Origin: Euphorbia lathyris
Taxonomy: Eukaryota > Streptophyta > Magnoliopsida > Malpighiales > Euphorbiaceae
Length of the DNA: 64,000 nt
Direction of reading: 5' to 3'
Assembly: GCF_963576675.1 (NCBI RefSeq)
Contig: NC_088910.1
Span: forward strand, 88,356,104 to 88,420,103
A program made the position numbers and the translations under genes. Positions 34,158 to 44,170 of this stretch are shown here, piece after piece; positions within the stretch are counted from its first letter, which is position 1; each line of letters opens with the position of its first letter. The notes beneath the pieces were generated by a model, which had not been told where the DNA came from, searched no databases, and worked only from the letters and a program-made list of their open reading frames with translations.

Positions 34158-36149
34158 TTAAGTGATGCCCTCTAGAGCAGTGGTTTTTGCCTTTTTCAAC
34201 ACAGGTTGGTACCCAGGTCCACCTGCTATGACATTGATGGTCCCTTTTGCCTTCTTCTTCTGATCATCTCTGGATCTATCACCATCTCCCTTCTTGCCAT
34301 CATTTTGGACGAACCGGTCCAACTTTCCTCTTTCGATAAGCCTTTTTATCTCTCTGGCTAATTCCCAGCATGCGTCAGTGTCATGGCCATTCTTCCTGTG
34401 GTATTTGCAATAATTTTTGGGATTTTTCCCAGTGTTGGTGTACTCCCCCCCTTTTGGTTCGGGGTATGAAATGCTCCGCTTGTACTGACTGTTCTCAATC
34501 CACATGAGCACTTTGATTTTAGAGGCATTGAGCGGCGTAAATGTCGACACAAATGCTGATTTGTTCTTAGAGCCTCTTCGCCGACCCCTAGAGGATGAGT
34601 CTTGGTGCTTGTCTTTTTCCTTATCTCGATGGCGAGATTCACCTCTGTCCTTCTTGGGTGGAGACAATGACTCCCTGCGAATGTCATCTACCTCCATGAA
34701 GTCCTTGCATCTTTCAATTAATTCCGCCATGCTTCTGGGCTTCTTTTGAATTAAATCTTCCTGCAAGTTTTTACACGTGGTGTTTTTTGCTAGAGCCTCC
34801 GCTGCCATGGAGACATCCACATCAATAATTCGTATACACAATTTGTTGAAATTGTCTACATACTCTCGAAGAGGTTCATTCGCCTTCTGCTTTAATTCAA
34901 AAAGCTTCCGTGACTTTACCACTAGAGGAATACATCCGGCGAATTTAGCACAAAACTCTCTACTCAATTGATCCCAACTGTCGATTGATCCAGAAGGTAA
35001 AGATTGGAACCAATCATAGGCGGGGCCTCCTAAGGTGGTGATAAACATCCGGCATAAGACTGCCTCACTTGCACGGTTAAGGCTGAACAACATTCGGTAC
35101 TTTCTTGCATGGGCCTCCGGGTTGTCCGCACCCATGTAAACGGGTATATTAGGTATTTTAAAATGCCTCTCCGTTTCTTCAGCTTCGATCCATGCTGTAA
35201 AGGGCGAATCACGATTAGCGAATAGATTATGTCGGGCATTCTCTTCATTAATGCGAAGCACCGCAGCTATAACATGATCATCAAAATTCTCTGGACCCAC
35301 CCTCGGCGGTCTTCTAGGAGGAGATCTACTTAGAGAAGATGAGGAGCTAGACCCGGATGATGGATCTGATGGCGAATGCCCCCCTCCACCACCCTGTCCT
35401 CTAGGAGGAGCTTGGCCGTTATCCCCTTTGTGGTCTCCCGGAGGAGCGTGTCTATCCTCTCCCTGGTGTGGTGGTGGCGGAGGCCTATCTGATCGTGGCG
35501 TCTCTACTGGCCTTTTGCTCTGTCTGCGACCGGTAGATGGGGGTGATCTACCCCGACGGGAAGATCTCTGTCTCGGGGGCGAAGGTGATTTCGACCGCCT
35601 GCTTTTCCCCTTTCTCCGCTTTTTGTGCTTTCGACCTTCTGATCCGCCTTCGGGGAGAGTCGACCGCGGGCGGCTTGGGTTACCTGATCCGCCCAGATTT
35701 ATCCCTTGGCCTGCGGATCCCCCAAGGGGAGTTTGGTTATTCCCACGACTTCCTCCCGCTCCATCAGAAAATAATTGCCGATTGAGTGGCGGATTATTGC
35801 CTGCTACGGTAGTAGTCACCATGGAATCCGTGGGCTGAATTTGGAAGAATGAAGAATTATGGGCGTTTGATCCTATAGTGGCTTGTTGCCATTGAGATGA
35901 CGTAGGATTTGTGCGCCGAAGCTCTGGTACTATCATGAACGACCTTAGGCGTCTTTCCATCTCAGGGCCAAACGCTCTTCCTATGGATTCCGCACATGTT
36001 TCAACGAATGTATCCGGCGACATACTCCTTCCATCTTGCACCGCAGGAGTGCTCATATCAATGCGTCCAGCGCTTGTTTCAGGTTGACTTGATGGTGTTA
36101 CCAATGGTGTATCAATCCCCGAGGAGGGGTTCTGTTCTCCATTCGTCAT
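34158..36149 (-). CDS. gag polyprotein of the gypsy element
   Basis: An open frame of 663 codons. The N half is a Ser/Pro/Arg-rich, low-complexity region (RKHKKRRKGKSRRSKSPSPP). The retrotransposon gag domain lies at about residues 310-430 (CRMFITTLGGPAYDWFQSLP, REFCAKFAGC, LREYVDNFNKLC). A knuckle-like CKYHRKNGHDTDAC is near the C end. The frame is uninterrupted, unlike pol, so the capsid protein could still be made. The ATG is at 36149, 63 bp from the LTR. Confidence 0.85.
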   Translation of the reverse strand: MTNGEQNPSSGIDTPLVTPSSQPETSAGRIDMSTPAVQDGRSMSPDTFVETCAESIGRAFGPEMERRLRSFMIVPELRRTNPTSSQWQQATIGSNAHNSSFFQIQPTDSMVTTTVAGNNPPLNRQLFSDGAGGSRGNNQTPLGGSAGQGINLGGSGNPSRPRSTLPEGGSEGRKHKKRRKGKSRRSKSPSPPRQRSSRRGRSPPSTGRRQSKRPVETPRSDRPPPPPHQGEDRHAPPGDHKGDNGQAPPRGQGGGGGHSPSDPSSGSSSSSSLSRSPPRRPPRVGPENFDDHVIAAVLRINEENARHNLFANRDSPFTAWIEAEETERHFKIPNIPVYMGADNPEAHARKYRMLFSLNRASEAVLCRMFITTLGGPAYDWFQSLPSGSIDSWDQLSREFCAKFAGCIPLVVKSRKLFELKQKANEPLREYVDNFNKLCIRIIDVDVSMAAEALAKNTTCKNLQEDLIQKKPRSMAELIERCKDFMEVDDIRRESLSPPKKDRGESRHRDKEKDKHQDSSSRGRRRGSKNKSAFVSTFTPLNASKIKVLMWIENSQYKRSISYPEPKGGEYTNTGKNPKNYCKYHRKNGHDTDACWELAREIKRLIERGKLDRFVQNDGKKGDGDRSRDDQKKKAKGTINVIAGGPGYQPVLKKAKTTALEGIT

Positions 36150-36189
36150 ATTTTTTTTAACGTGAACGAAAACCCTTTATTTGATTAAG

Positions 36190-36209
36190 GTTCCACCTTC
36201 ACCGCACCA
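36190..36209 (-). other. Candidate primer-binding site
   Basis: Two to three bases after the LTR end (reading on the minus strand) comes TGGTGCGGTGAAGGTGGAAC. A TGG start complementary to a tRNA CCA end in this position fits a primer site. I did not identify the tRNA. Confidence 0.55.
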
Positions 36210-36211
36210 AT

Positions 36212-36702
36212 TGATGACTAGTGGAGAATTTTCGATTGACTTCCGTCTCTGTGGGGGTGTCGTTGGGTTCGACGGAGCTCCGATGCCAAAGTCAGTATAG
36301 AAGAACAAGAGAGCAAACTGAATTGACAAAGGGTGAGTGTATATGTACCTTGATAGCTCGAGATACTAGCTATATATAGTCATGAAGTTGTAACCTTTAG
36401 TAACTAGAAAGTCTCCATTAATGCTCCATTAATGGCGGTTTCGGGTTTCCTTTAAACATGTCCGTTAGGAAATTGATTGCTTATTAATGGTCTTTATTGC
36501 GGGACCAGTTCAGCTGTTTCAATAGCGGATTGGGCGGTTATGGCGATTCGCCTCGTAGGTTCGCCCGCGGATCTCTTGTGGTGAGATGTTGGTGATCCGC
36601 CTGTCGGATCCCTTTGCTTAATGCACCGTGATACTCCGGTATTAGGTGATCAACACGTGGCGCTCTAGGCGAATATCCCTTTTGATCCTTGGGATAATAT
36701 CA
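36212..36702 (-). repeat. 5' LTR of the gypsy element
   Basis: About 491 bp, bounded by TGAT and ATCA. It lies directly outside the primer site and contains several GGCGAA and GGATCCGCC-like words. The outer end is chosen from the TG...CA rule and the return to AT-rich coding sequence, not from a second LTR copy, which is missing. Confidence 0.6.
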
Positions 36703-37351
36703 TTATGTTATCATTTATGTTGCTGGATGAAGCAGAAAGTATGTTTGAGGAGAATGATTTACCTGTATGAATGAATACATTTGTTGAGAATATTTTTATG
36801 AAGTACAGAGTGAGGAAGGAAAAGAGGATGAGCCAGCGTTCCGAGCGAATGGCAACAAGTCAGCATTCAGGAAAATTATTTAAAGAATCTGATGAGGATA
36901 ATGATTTTTTTAATCTTCCTGGTTTTTGGGAAGAATATAATGTTGTTGATGAAGAATACAACAAGCATGTAGAGAGAAAGAGAGCTGAAGGTTTAGAAAA
37001 AGAGAGAGGAGGAGCAGAGAAGGAGAAGAAGAAGAAGAAGAGAGGAGTAGTGAAGAAAGTTAGAGGGAAAGTAGAGTCAGCTGAAGGACTGAAGTTGAAA
37101 ATAAAGATGAATTCTGCTCCTCAATTTGAGTTGTTAAGCCAGTCCTTAGCTGATGAAGCTGTTTCATCTGAAATGTAATTTATTTTGTTGGAATAATTCG
37201 TTATTTTTGTTTTAGAGCAACTTAATTAATATTTGTGAATTAATTGATATTTTATGTTGTTTGTAGGCCTGGTGCTTTAGTTTGTATAAATGAACATCAA
37301 GGCGATGAGGTTGTTGATTGTACTGGTGAAATTGTGTAAGTGATTATGTGT

Positions 37352-37402
37352 GGAACAAATGGTTCAGTTGTTTAGAACCTTTCTTATTTATGTGTGGAAC
37401 AA
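37352..37402 (+). repeat. 22-bp-period repeat, array 1
   Basis: GGAACAA at 37352 and 37396 with AGAACC at 37374, 22 bp apart each. It lies in the intron before the Asp-rich exon of the ULP1-like gene. Confidence 0.65.
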
Positions 37403-38497
37403 TGTATTTTTTTTGTTATATATTTGAGTTGTTTTATATTTTCAACAGTGATATCGATGATGGAATTGAGACAGAGATGTCCGATGATGATGATGATGAT
37501 GATATAGACTTGGAGTCTTTGCCTGAAGATGTTCCAGATGAATTTGCAGATATGTGCAGATGGGTTAACAAGTATGTATGTCATGGGAGGACAGTTTTCA
37601 CCACTTTTGAAGATTACATTTTTGGTCATGCGGTGAATGCATGAGGTAATAGGGTGTGGCCCAATTGTTTAGTACATGAGGTATTTTTTTAATCTATGAT
37701 TCCATGTTTGTATTAGTGATTATATTTTTTTTTTGAATGGCATGTTTACTGTATATGTTTTGTGTGTGTGTTGTACATGCACCTCCATAATGTGATTCTG
37801 AATAACGATAGATTGGATACCACCTTCTCCCTTGTTGATCCAAACAGAACTAATAAATTTGAAAGAGTTAATACGATAGAGGAGAAGATCAAGTTTTTGA
37901 CAGAGAGATATGAACAGTGCGACATCAAATGTTTGTATCTGATACCGCGAAACAAACAGTATGCATTATTTATCTATACTGATGATTTATTTTATTTGGT
38001 TAATAATGTATTTTAGTTGTACTAATGTGTTTGTTTTCTTAAGGTATCATTGGACTTTGACTGTCGTTGATCTTGAGAGGAAACGTGTTTTTCTGTTGGA
38101 TCCATTGAAATCTCGTTTGGGCGTGGAAAAAGATCAATAGAGATTTGTTGTTGATGAGTATGTTTAATAATCAAATGCCTTTTTATAATGTATTTTATTT
38201 TTTGAATGCAATAGTTTGACATATATATGAATTTTTTTTGTAGATCTATTAATTCTTTTTATCATCAGAAGTTTTTGGTACAATGGATTTGCCTTGTGCT
38301 ACGTCTTTAATTTGTATGTATATTTGTATATTTGTATATTTTTGTTTTATTGTTTTTAAGTCGTTTGTATTTTATTTTGCAGAATATTCCAACTCAGACG
38401 GATACCACAAGCTGTGGTGATTATGTAATGAAATACATGCGTGATATAGTGTTTGAGAAAGTGTTGAAGATTGATAATATTGTAAGTGTTTATTCTT

Positions 38498-38563
38498 TGA
38501 ACAATTGGTGTTTCTTCTTTGAACAATTGGTGTTTATTCTTGGAACAATTAGTTTTAATATAT
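38498..38563 (+). repeat. 22-bp-period repeat, array 2
   Basis: TGAACAATTGGTGTTT at 38498 and 38520, and GGAACAATTAG at 38542. It lies in the intron after the catalytic Cys exon of the ULP1-like gene. Confidence 0.85.
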
Positions 38564-39173
38564 GACATGTTGAAGTTATAGTTTTGATGCATATTTTTAA
38601 TTGTGATATTCTTTTTAGTGTGATAAGGATCGTAGGAGGTTAGGATACAGTATAGATGTGTTAAACGAATTACGTCGAGATTTGGGAGAAATTGTTTTGA
38701 AATGTGGTGTTGATAATGAAAATGGTGAAGGAGGGCGTGTAAAGATGACTGTTAAGGAATCTAAGTACCTCCGTTCTCCTTTTATTTCTCGGCATCCAAA
38801 GTTGCTGGAGAACATCGATAGTCGTAAAAGGAGAATTGTTGAATTTGCACTTAGTCCTGGTGAAAGCAGGTAAGAAGTTGAAGTTATGTTGTTAGATGAA
38901 TTTATATGTTATTTTGGCATATACTGATAGTTTTTTTCTTTGTTTTGAAGTGATGTATTTTTTAGTGATGGACAAACGTTTATTGATAAACATGAGATAT
39001 TATCACTTTCTGGCAATGATCATCTTGTCAATAATGTTGTGAATGCCTGGAGTTCAATTTTGAACAGTGAAGAATTGAAGAAATATAATGGAAAACTGAA
39101 AAGATTTTTTCTCACAACCACTTTATATACATCATCCATTTAATAAACATCATTTTATTAAACAAATTGTGTT

Positions 39174-39366
39174 GGAACATAGTACTAATTATGTTGGAAT
39201 GAGAAATGAATTTAGATCACATTAAAGTAATTAAAAAGAATGTAACTATTTCTGATGGAACAATTTAATATTTATTACGGAACAACATATGTATTCGGTT
39301 TGAACAATATAGTTAAAGGAATGGAACAGATTATGTATACCGTTGGAAGAATATAAGAGTATATCC
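39174..39366 (+). repeat. 22-bp-period repeat, array 3
   Basis: Units start at 39174 and 39196, then at 39257, 39279, 39301, 39323 and 39345 (GGAACAA, GGAACAA, TGAACAA, GGAACAG, GGAAGAA). The array is intergenic, after the last ULP1-like piece. Confidence 0.88.
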
Positions 39367-39894
39367 AATGGATCAGTAAGTTTGCTTTTGAGGCTTCTTC
39401 CTGTAAAATAGAAAATGAAATGATATAGTTACATTTGTTTCAGTAATAATGGATCAATAAGTAATCACTGTTTGTTTGAATATAATATGTTTCATTAAAG
39501 TTGTAATTGTTAATAAAATGAATACATATTTATTTTAATCTGATTTTAATTCATCCTCTTTGCAATAATAAATAAATGAGGAAATAATTACTGATTCTGA
39601 TAATTTATTATTAAATTTCAATTAATATAGGAAATAATACCAATAGTTTAAGAGACTGATTAACAGATTTATTTTAGTTTGCATTTAATAAAAAATTTGA
39701 TATATGTAATAATCTTAAGACTGCTGAGATTCCCAATATACATTTATTTTGAATGAAATGGCGTGTTTCATTGTAGAAAAAGTAGAATTTGAAGAGACTC
39801 AATAAATTAAAGCTGTTGAGATTCCCAATAGATAATCATTTGAATGAAAGAAAACGTGTTTGACAGTAGGAAGTTGAAGAGACTAAATAATATT

Positions 39895-39904
39895 CTATAA
39901 ATAG
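39895..39904 (+). promoter_or_regulatory. TATA box of the 114-codon ORF
   Basis: CTATAAATAG lies 55 bp upstream of the ATG at 39959, a good plant TATA sequence at a plausible distance for a short leader. Confidence 0.6.
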
Positions 39905-39958
39905 TATCGTTCTCTCTATTGTTCGTATTTTTTTAGTAGAAGTTGAATTGAAGCAAAG

Positions 39959-40303
39959 ATGTCAGGAAGCAGTTCGAGTTCTTTGAAGAGAAAGAGGTTT
40001 TCTTTTCCTGTTGAACAATCAGTACGTAAAGCAGGGAGTGAAATTCCTGATGAGCTATTTAAAGTTATTGAAGATATGGAGGAAACTTTTATGGAAGGGG
40101 ATATTGACGACATCATAAAGAAGCTGAAGGGCATGAAGGCTTTCATGTCTTTATTTTGTGACTCAATGATGTCTTTCATTGAGAAAGGAGAGGAGGAGAA
40201 AGCGGAGTTGAAGGAGGAGCTGGAGGAAGTGAAAATGAATCTGAAGAACAAGATTCAGCAATATAACAATGAGATTTTAAGTCCTGATAATGATTTTATT
40301 TAA
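39959..40303 (+). CDS. Small coiled-coil protein of unknown function, element-borne, intact
   Basis: An unbroken frame of 114 codons starting at ATG 39959. The N end is Ser-rich with a basic patch (SSSLKRKRFSF) that could be a nuclear localisation signal. The middle has DELFKVIEDMEETFMEGD, and the C half is a Lys/Glu-rich helix (EKGEEEKAELKEELEEVKMN) with heptad-like spacing, probably a coiled coil. No domain is recognised. It lies between the ULP1-like gene and the transposase in an intron-free stretch with its own TATA box. It is the only unbroken gene in an otherwise decayed element. It could be a regulatory protein of the element. It might also be chance that a short frame survived. Confidence 0.6.
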   Translation: MSGSSSSSLKRKRFSFPVEQSVRKAGSEIPDELFKVIEDMEETFMEGDIDDIIKKLKGMKAFMSLFCDSMMSFIEKGEEEKAELKEELEEVKMNLKNKIQQYNNEILSPDNDFI

Positions 40304-41785
40304 TATTTTTTTTATTGTGAACAATTGTTTTGATTTTTATGTTTGCATGTTTTTTATGTTTATGTTTTTATGTATTTTTTTATTTAATGATATATTTTGT
40401 TATGTTTTTACTTATTTCTCCCAGAAGTTGCTTTTTTTTACTGCTATATATTATTGATGTCCATATATTATTAATGTAAACACATGTTGTTCGAAATTAA
40501 AACACAGGTTTTTGAAATGAAGTCAAATAAGTAAATATACTGCTAGAGGAAAGAAAGTTTAGACATAGGGAATTTACCTTATTTTTTTGCTTTTTCTGGA
40601 CAGTTTCTAATGTCGTGGTGGCACAATTGATTACAACCTTTGCACATCCTTTGTTTTTTCTGTGTTTGTTCAATTGCTTTCTCTTTTTCTCCCTTCAATC
40701 TTTTCTCACTGTTTGTAACATGAATCCCAGTTCCTTTGTTTTTTGAAATTTTAGGTTTTTTGATTATAACTTTAGAGGGCCGACTTGTTCCAACCAACAT
40801 CTCTATGTCTTGAATTTTAGTAGAATTGTTGATGTTCTTTCTTTTCTTTGCTTCCAACTTTGTCCTCAATGCTTAAATGTTTCTTGTGAGATTATTTAGG
40901 TCCTCTTCATCCCCTTAAGCCAAGCACACAGTCATGTGAATCTCAGACCATAAGTTATTCAACATTATTTTCTTACCCATTGTTCTAGCACATTCTTCTA
41001 TAACATTATTTTGCAATGTTATCTCTGGTAAGATTTTCCATCTGTTTAGGACATACTGCTCAGGAATTCTCTCCAGCATTCTATCTTTCCATACGAACAC
41101 CATATGTCTACAAGGAATTCCTGCTCTATTGAACATCTTGCACGAACATCTTGTGTCACTGTTGTCTGTATTATAAACAACCTGATATGTTGTTTTTTTT
41201 TACCTTTTTCCCTTACAATGATTATGCATTTATCATTGTATTTCTGTATATCATCAACTCCACAGTTAAAGGAAGCATCTAGCACTTGTTTTTAAAATTC
41301 ATAAAAGATTGTTCTTGTAAATACTTCTGATCCATGTTTTTCAATAGGAATTGGTGTTTGAGATATAGGTATTGAATGTTTGGAATCATTGTCATTTTTA
41401 CCTTGTGCATGTCTTTGTGCTTCCATTGCACCCTCAAACCGGAGGAGGAATTCTATGAGAGTTAAATGACTTTTTGTGAAAGAAGTGAAGAAGTGATTTT
41501 CACTTTCTGACCTTGATGTTGTTCTCATTAAGCCGACTAGGAATGAGTCTCTGAAATAAGCAGGAATCCATGTTGATCTTATATCATACATGTGTTTCAG
41601 CCATCCATGTTTTTCTAAATTGAATTCCAAAATTATTCCCATCCATTTTTCCTCAAACTCTTCTGGTTCCAATTCTACACTCCACACGCAAAAATTTATC
41701 TTTGTGATAAAATTTATTTCTTGCATTATTTGTCGTCCTGTATTAGTAACAAAAGAGTTTTAGAAGAAATTGAATGTATGTATAT

Positions 41786-41873
41786 TGAACAACACATATA
41801 TTCTGTAGGAACAATTTATGTATTATTATGGAACAACACATGTATTATTTGGGAACATTTTATTTATTAAATG
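41786..41873 (+). repeat. 22-bp-period repeat, array 4
   Basis: Units start at 41786 (TGAACAA), 41808, 41830 (GGAACAA) and 41852 (GGAACAT). The array is in an intron of the transposase pseudogene, which reads on the opposite strand. Confidence 0.88.
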
Positions 41874-42234
41874 GATAATAGAAAATAAAGGGCATAGAAT
41901 GATTTTTCATACCTATTTTGTCTGACATCTTCTTCATAATGTGCCACATGCAAAATCTGTGTTATATTTTTTTTAAAACATTTTTTATTGCAACTATCAT
42001 TGCTGGATCTTGGTCTGTTATCAAGCAAGTCGGCTCATTATTGTCCATTTCTTTGAGAAATATTCTAAAAACCCACTCAAATGATGTAATATCTTCGTTA
42101 GCCACAAAACAAGATGCAAATGTAATACATTTTTTGTGGTTGTCAGCCCTAGTAAATGGTCCAAATATCATATTGTACCTGTTCAGTGTAGCATAAAAAT
42201 AAGTTTTTTGTTTGAAGAACATGACATTTGTATT

Positions 42235-42278
42235 GGAACAACATAAGTTTTTTGTTGCAACACCAGTATATGAAGAGC
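42235..42278 (+). repeat. 22-bp-period repeat, array 5
   Basis: GGAACAACATAAG at 42235 and GCAACACCAG at 42257. It lies within the intron between the TTYSTN and NMIFGPF exons of the transposase. Confidence 0.6.
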
Positions 42279-43290
42279 AGAAACCAATAATTTTATGTCA
42301 AAGATTATTATGTAGTACATGTTTGTGCTATATGTGGTGTCAAATGAGACCATATCACCATAAAAAGCATAGTTTCTGATACATACATGGTCTGCCCATA
42401 AAGCTTTACAGAATCTGCCATCTTGATCTACTTCAAATTCGAAAAATAATGCACTCCATAACTCCTTTTTTTTCTATATCTACGAACATTTGTGCATTTG
42501 AATCCTTAATATAGGCTTTCAAGTCTATCTGAAAGTTTTTAAAATCTATCTTCGATGCACCAATATTTTCATATCCTCCATAAAGTTCCTTTGCTTGTCT
42601 ATAAGTTTTCAGAGGACCAACATTCATCTATTCAACCAAATGAGATTTTTTATTTTTAGATGAAATGAGCAAAATTATATAACTAATCAGTTTAGTATTT
42701 ACAATGGATAACTATTATGAAGAAGATGGTTTACCTTTGCATTATTAACTACCATCTTTTTTAGTAGAAGGTTCATGTTCCTGCCCTCCTTTTGATATTG
42801 TACACATCCTGGAGTGTAAAGAATATGATTATGTTCTTCTTTGAACTGTGTAACTTCATAGATTCCATTGTCAGAAAGTTTGATAATCATTTTAGCACTG
42901 CATCCTATACGACTGAGTGTCCTTTTTTTGGTTTTTACATCACTGGATGTCGCTTTTTTCTGTGATATTTGTAACCTTCTTTATTACATATAAAAAATTG
43001 TTCTTTTATAACACCTTGTTTTTTTCTTGATGTTGATACCCTACTACTAAATCCAGCAGCACATGCATATGATTTGTAGAATTCTTGAGCTTTATCATAA
43101 TTCTGAAATATCATTCCAAGAGCAGGTTTTAACTCATTTGAACAATTAGGCACCCATAATTTTGTTCCGTTAGGACTGAGTCTTGTAATTACTTCTGGTG
43201 TGTAAGGTACAATTGCAGTAGAAGAGTAACTAGGCGAAAGCAAATCTACAAAACAGGTAAGAGAATCGAGATTAGGACAAAGATGTACTT

Positions 43291-43378
43291 GAAACAAATG
43301 GTACATTATTTCGGAACAAACCATACATTTATTTGGAACAATTGAGCCATTCATTTGGAACCAATGATATAGTTACAT
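43291..43378 (+). repeat. 22-bp-period repeat, array 6
   Basis: Units start at 43291 (GAAACAA), 43313 and 43335 (GGAACAA) and 43357 (GGAACCA). It lies in the first intron of the transposase. Confidence 0.88.
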
Positions 43379-43523
43379 GTCAACTCTGAAATCAGCTATT
43401 ATTCAATAAACTTCCATTGTGTCACATTTTTATATCTTTAACCAAATATCCTAAAACTAATCATAGCTATTATTCAATGATATAGTTACATGTAACAAGT
43501 GGTACAATTTGTTAGAATTTAGA

Positions 43524-43832
43524 CTACAGTTTTTGTGAATAATTAGTGTAAGAAATCTATTATCAAGACAGTGAATAAATTGTTAATGTAAACAGATGTC
43601 AATATTTTCAATATATAGCAGATATAATTCATTCGGAACAAACCATACATTTAGTAGGAACAAACCATATATTTAGTAGGAACAAATGGTAAATTCAGTT
43701 GGAACAAATGATATAGTTACATTGAACAACTGGTACATTCAGTCTACAGCCTTTGTGAATAATTAGTGTAAGAAATCTATTATTAATGTGAATAGATCTC
43801 AATATTTTCAATATATATCAGATAAATTTCGA
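43524..43832. repeat. Direct duplication, offset about 220 bp, in the first transposase intron
   Basis: A segment with GTGAATAATTAGTGTAAGAA and ATATTTTCAATATAT occurs at 43524-43630 and 43744-43832. The offset, about 220 bp, is ten times 22 bp. Confidence 0.75.
43635..43744 (+). repeat. 22-bp-period repeat, array 7 (best conserved)
   Basis: GGAACAA at 43635, 43657, 43679 and 43701, then TGAACAA at 43723. The first units share GGAACAAACCATA and ATTTAGTA, giving the clearest consensus. Confidence 0.92.
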
Positions 43833-43949
43833 GTTGCAGATATAAGCAAAATACCAGAAGATGATGTTGTTCTGTGTGTCATTTTGGACTGATTATGGTC
43901 TTCATATTCCATATTTTGGTGTTCGGATTCCATATTCAGAGTAAATTAT

Positions 43950-44170
43950 ATGAATACAGATGAGAAATCGATCGATAATGTTGAGGATAAGAGAATCGAC
44001 CAGTAATGTTGAGAGAATAAAATCGATCGATAACTCAGAGGAGAAAAAAATCGATCAATAATGGTGAGGAGAAGAAAATCAGAGATTAATCTGAATACAG
44101 ATTACAAATCGATCGACAATGGTGAGTAGAAGAAAATCGATCAAGCATGGTGAAGAATGAACTTTGATTC
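43950..44170. repeat. Clustered ATCGATC-type motifs in the subterminal region of the Mutator-like element
   Basis: AATCGATCGATAATG and near copies (AATCGACCAGTAATG, AATCGATCAATAATGG, AATCGATCGACAATGG, AATCGATCAAGCATGG) recur at irregular spacing upstream of the transposase. Repeated short motifs in the subterminal region often bind transposase. Spacing is irregular, unlike the 22-bp arrays. Confidence 0.7.

Larger units (their letters stand above)
30572..36702 (-). mobile_element. Ty3/gypsy LTR retrotransposon, Tat-like, truncated at its 3' end
   Basis: On the minus strand the order is LTR (36702-36212), primer site, gag, protease, reverse transcriptase, RNase H, second RNase H and integrase. 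RT-RH-INT order defines Ty3/gypsy, and the extra RNase H domain is the mark of the Tat group. The element stops in the integrase C-terminal part at about 30572-30600, with no 3' LTR found. Two in-frame stops and a gag-pol frame change make it defective. Its 5' LTR abuts the remains of a ULP1-like gene in the next element, so it probably inserted there and was later cut down. Confidence 0.88.
36708..39143 (+). pseudogene. ULP1/C48 cysteine peptidase-like gene, broken
   Basis: Several exon-like pieces with GT-AG borders: to 37174, 37267-37335, from 37449, about 37780-37967, 38045-38157, 38393-38479, 38619-38872 and 38951-39143. The first is acidic and basic low-complexity sequence (EKEKKKKKRGVV), followed by an Asp run. 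The peptidase core shows YHWTLTVVDLERKRV (catalytic His) with LLDPLKSR, and then PTQTDTTSCGDYVMKYM (oxyanion Gln and catalytic Cys). Such enzymes cut SUMO or SUMO-like tails. TGA at about 36768, TGA at 37642 and TAG after VEKDQ break the frame. The last piece (FFSDGQTFIDKHEILSLSGN) looks like the usual N-terminal part of the fold but lies downstream of the catalytic part. The 5' part is missing at the gypsy LTR. Confidence 0.65.
40579..43933 (-). pseudogene. FAR1-type MULE transposase, frameshifted
   Basis: Minus-strand exons start at 43933-43855 (MESEHQNMEYEDHNQSKM) and 43245. The FAR1 DNA-binding domain shows AQEFYKSYACAAGFSSRVS and QFFICNKEGYK, and later IIKLSDNGIYEVTQFKEEHN. The MULE transposase domain has FYGDMVSFDTTYSTN, then after an intron NMIFGPFTRADNHKKC and CLITDQDPAMIVAI (catalytic Asp), then HRFCMWHIMKKM. 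YDIRSTWIPAYFRDSFLVGL and RTTSRSESENHFF follow. The SWIM finger is CSCKMFNRAGIPCRH, and the end is a zinc knuckle (MCKGCNQLCHHDIRNC). Frameshifts lie near 42930, in an A8 run near 42475 and near 41190; in-frame stops occur near 41965 and 41294. The protein would bind the element ends and cut them. Confidence 0.82.

Noticed and set aside
35428..35838. Plus-strand frame of 136 codons, Gly/Pro/Leu-rich
   Set aside because: It is the opposite strand of the low-complexity part of gag; composition explains it.
43635..43744. Possible CRISPR-like array because of regular 22-bp spacing
   Set aside because: The units are directly adjacent with no unique spacers, and the genome is a plant; this is a tandem repeat, not CRISPR.
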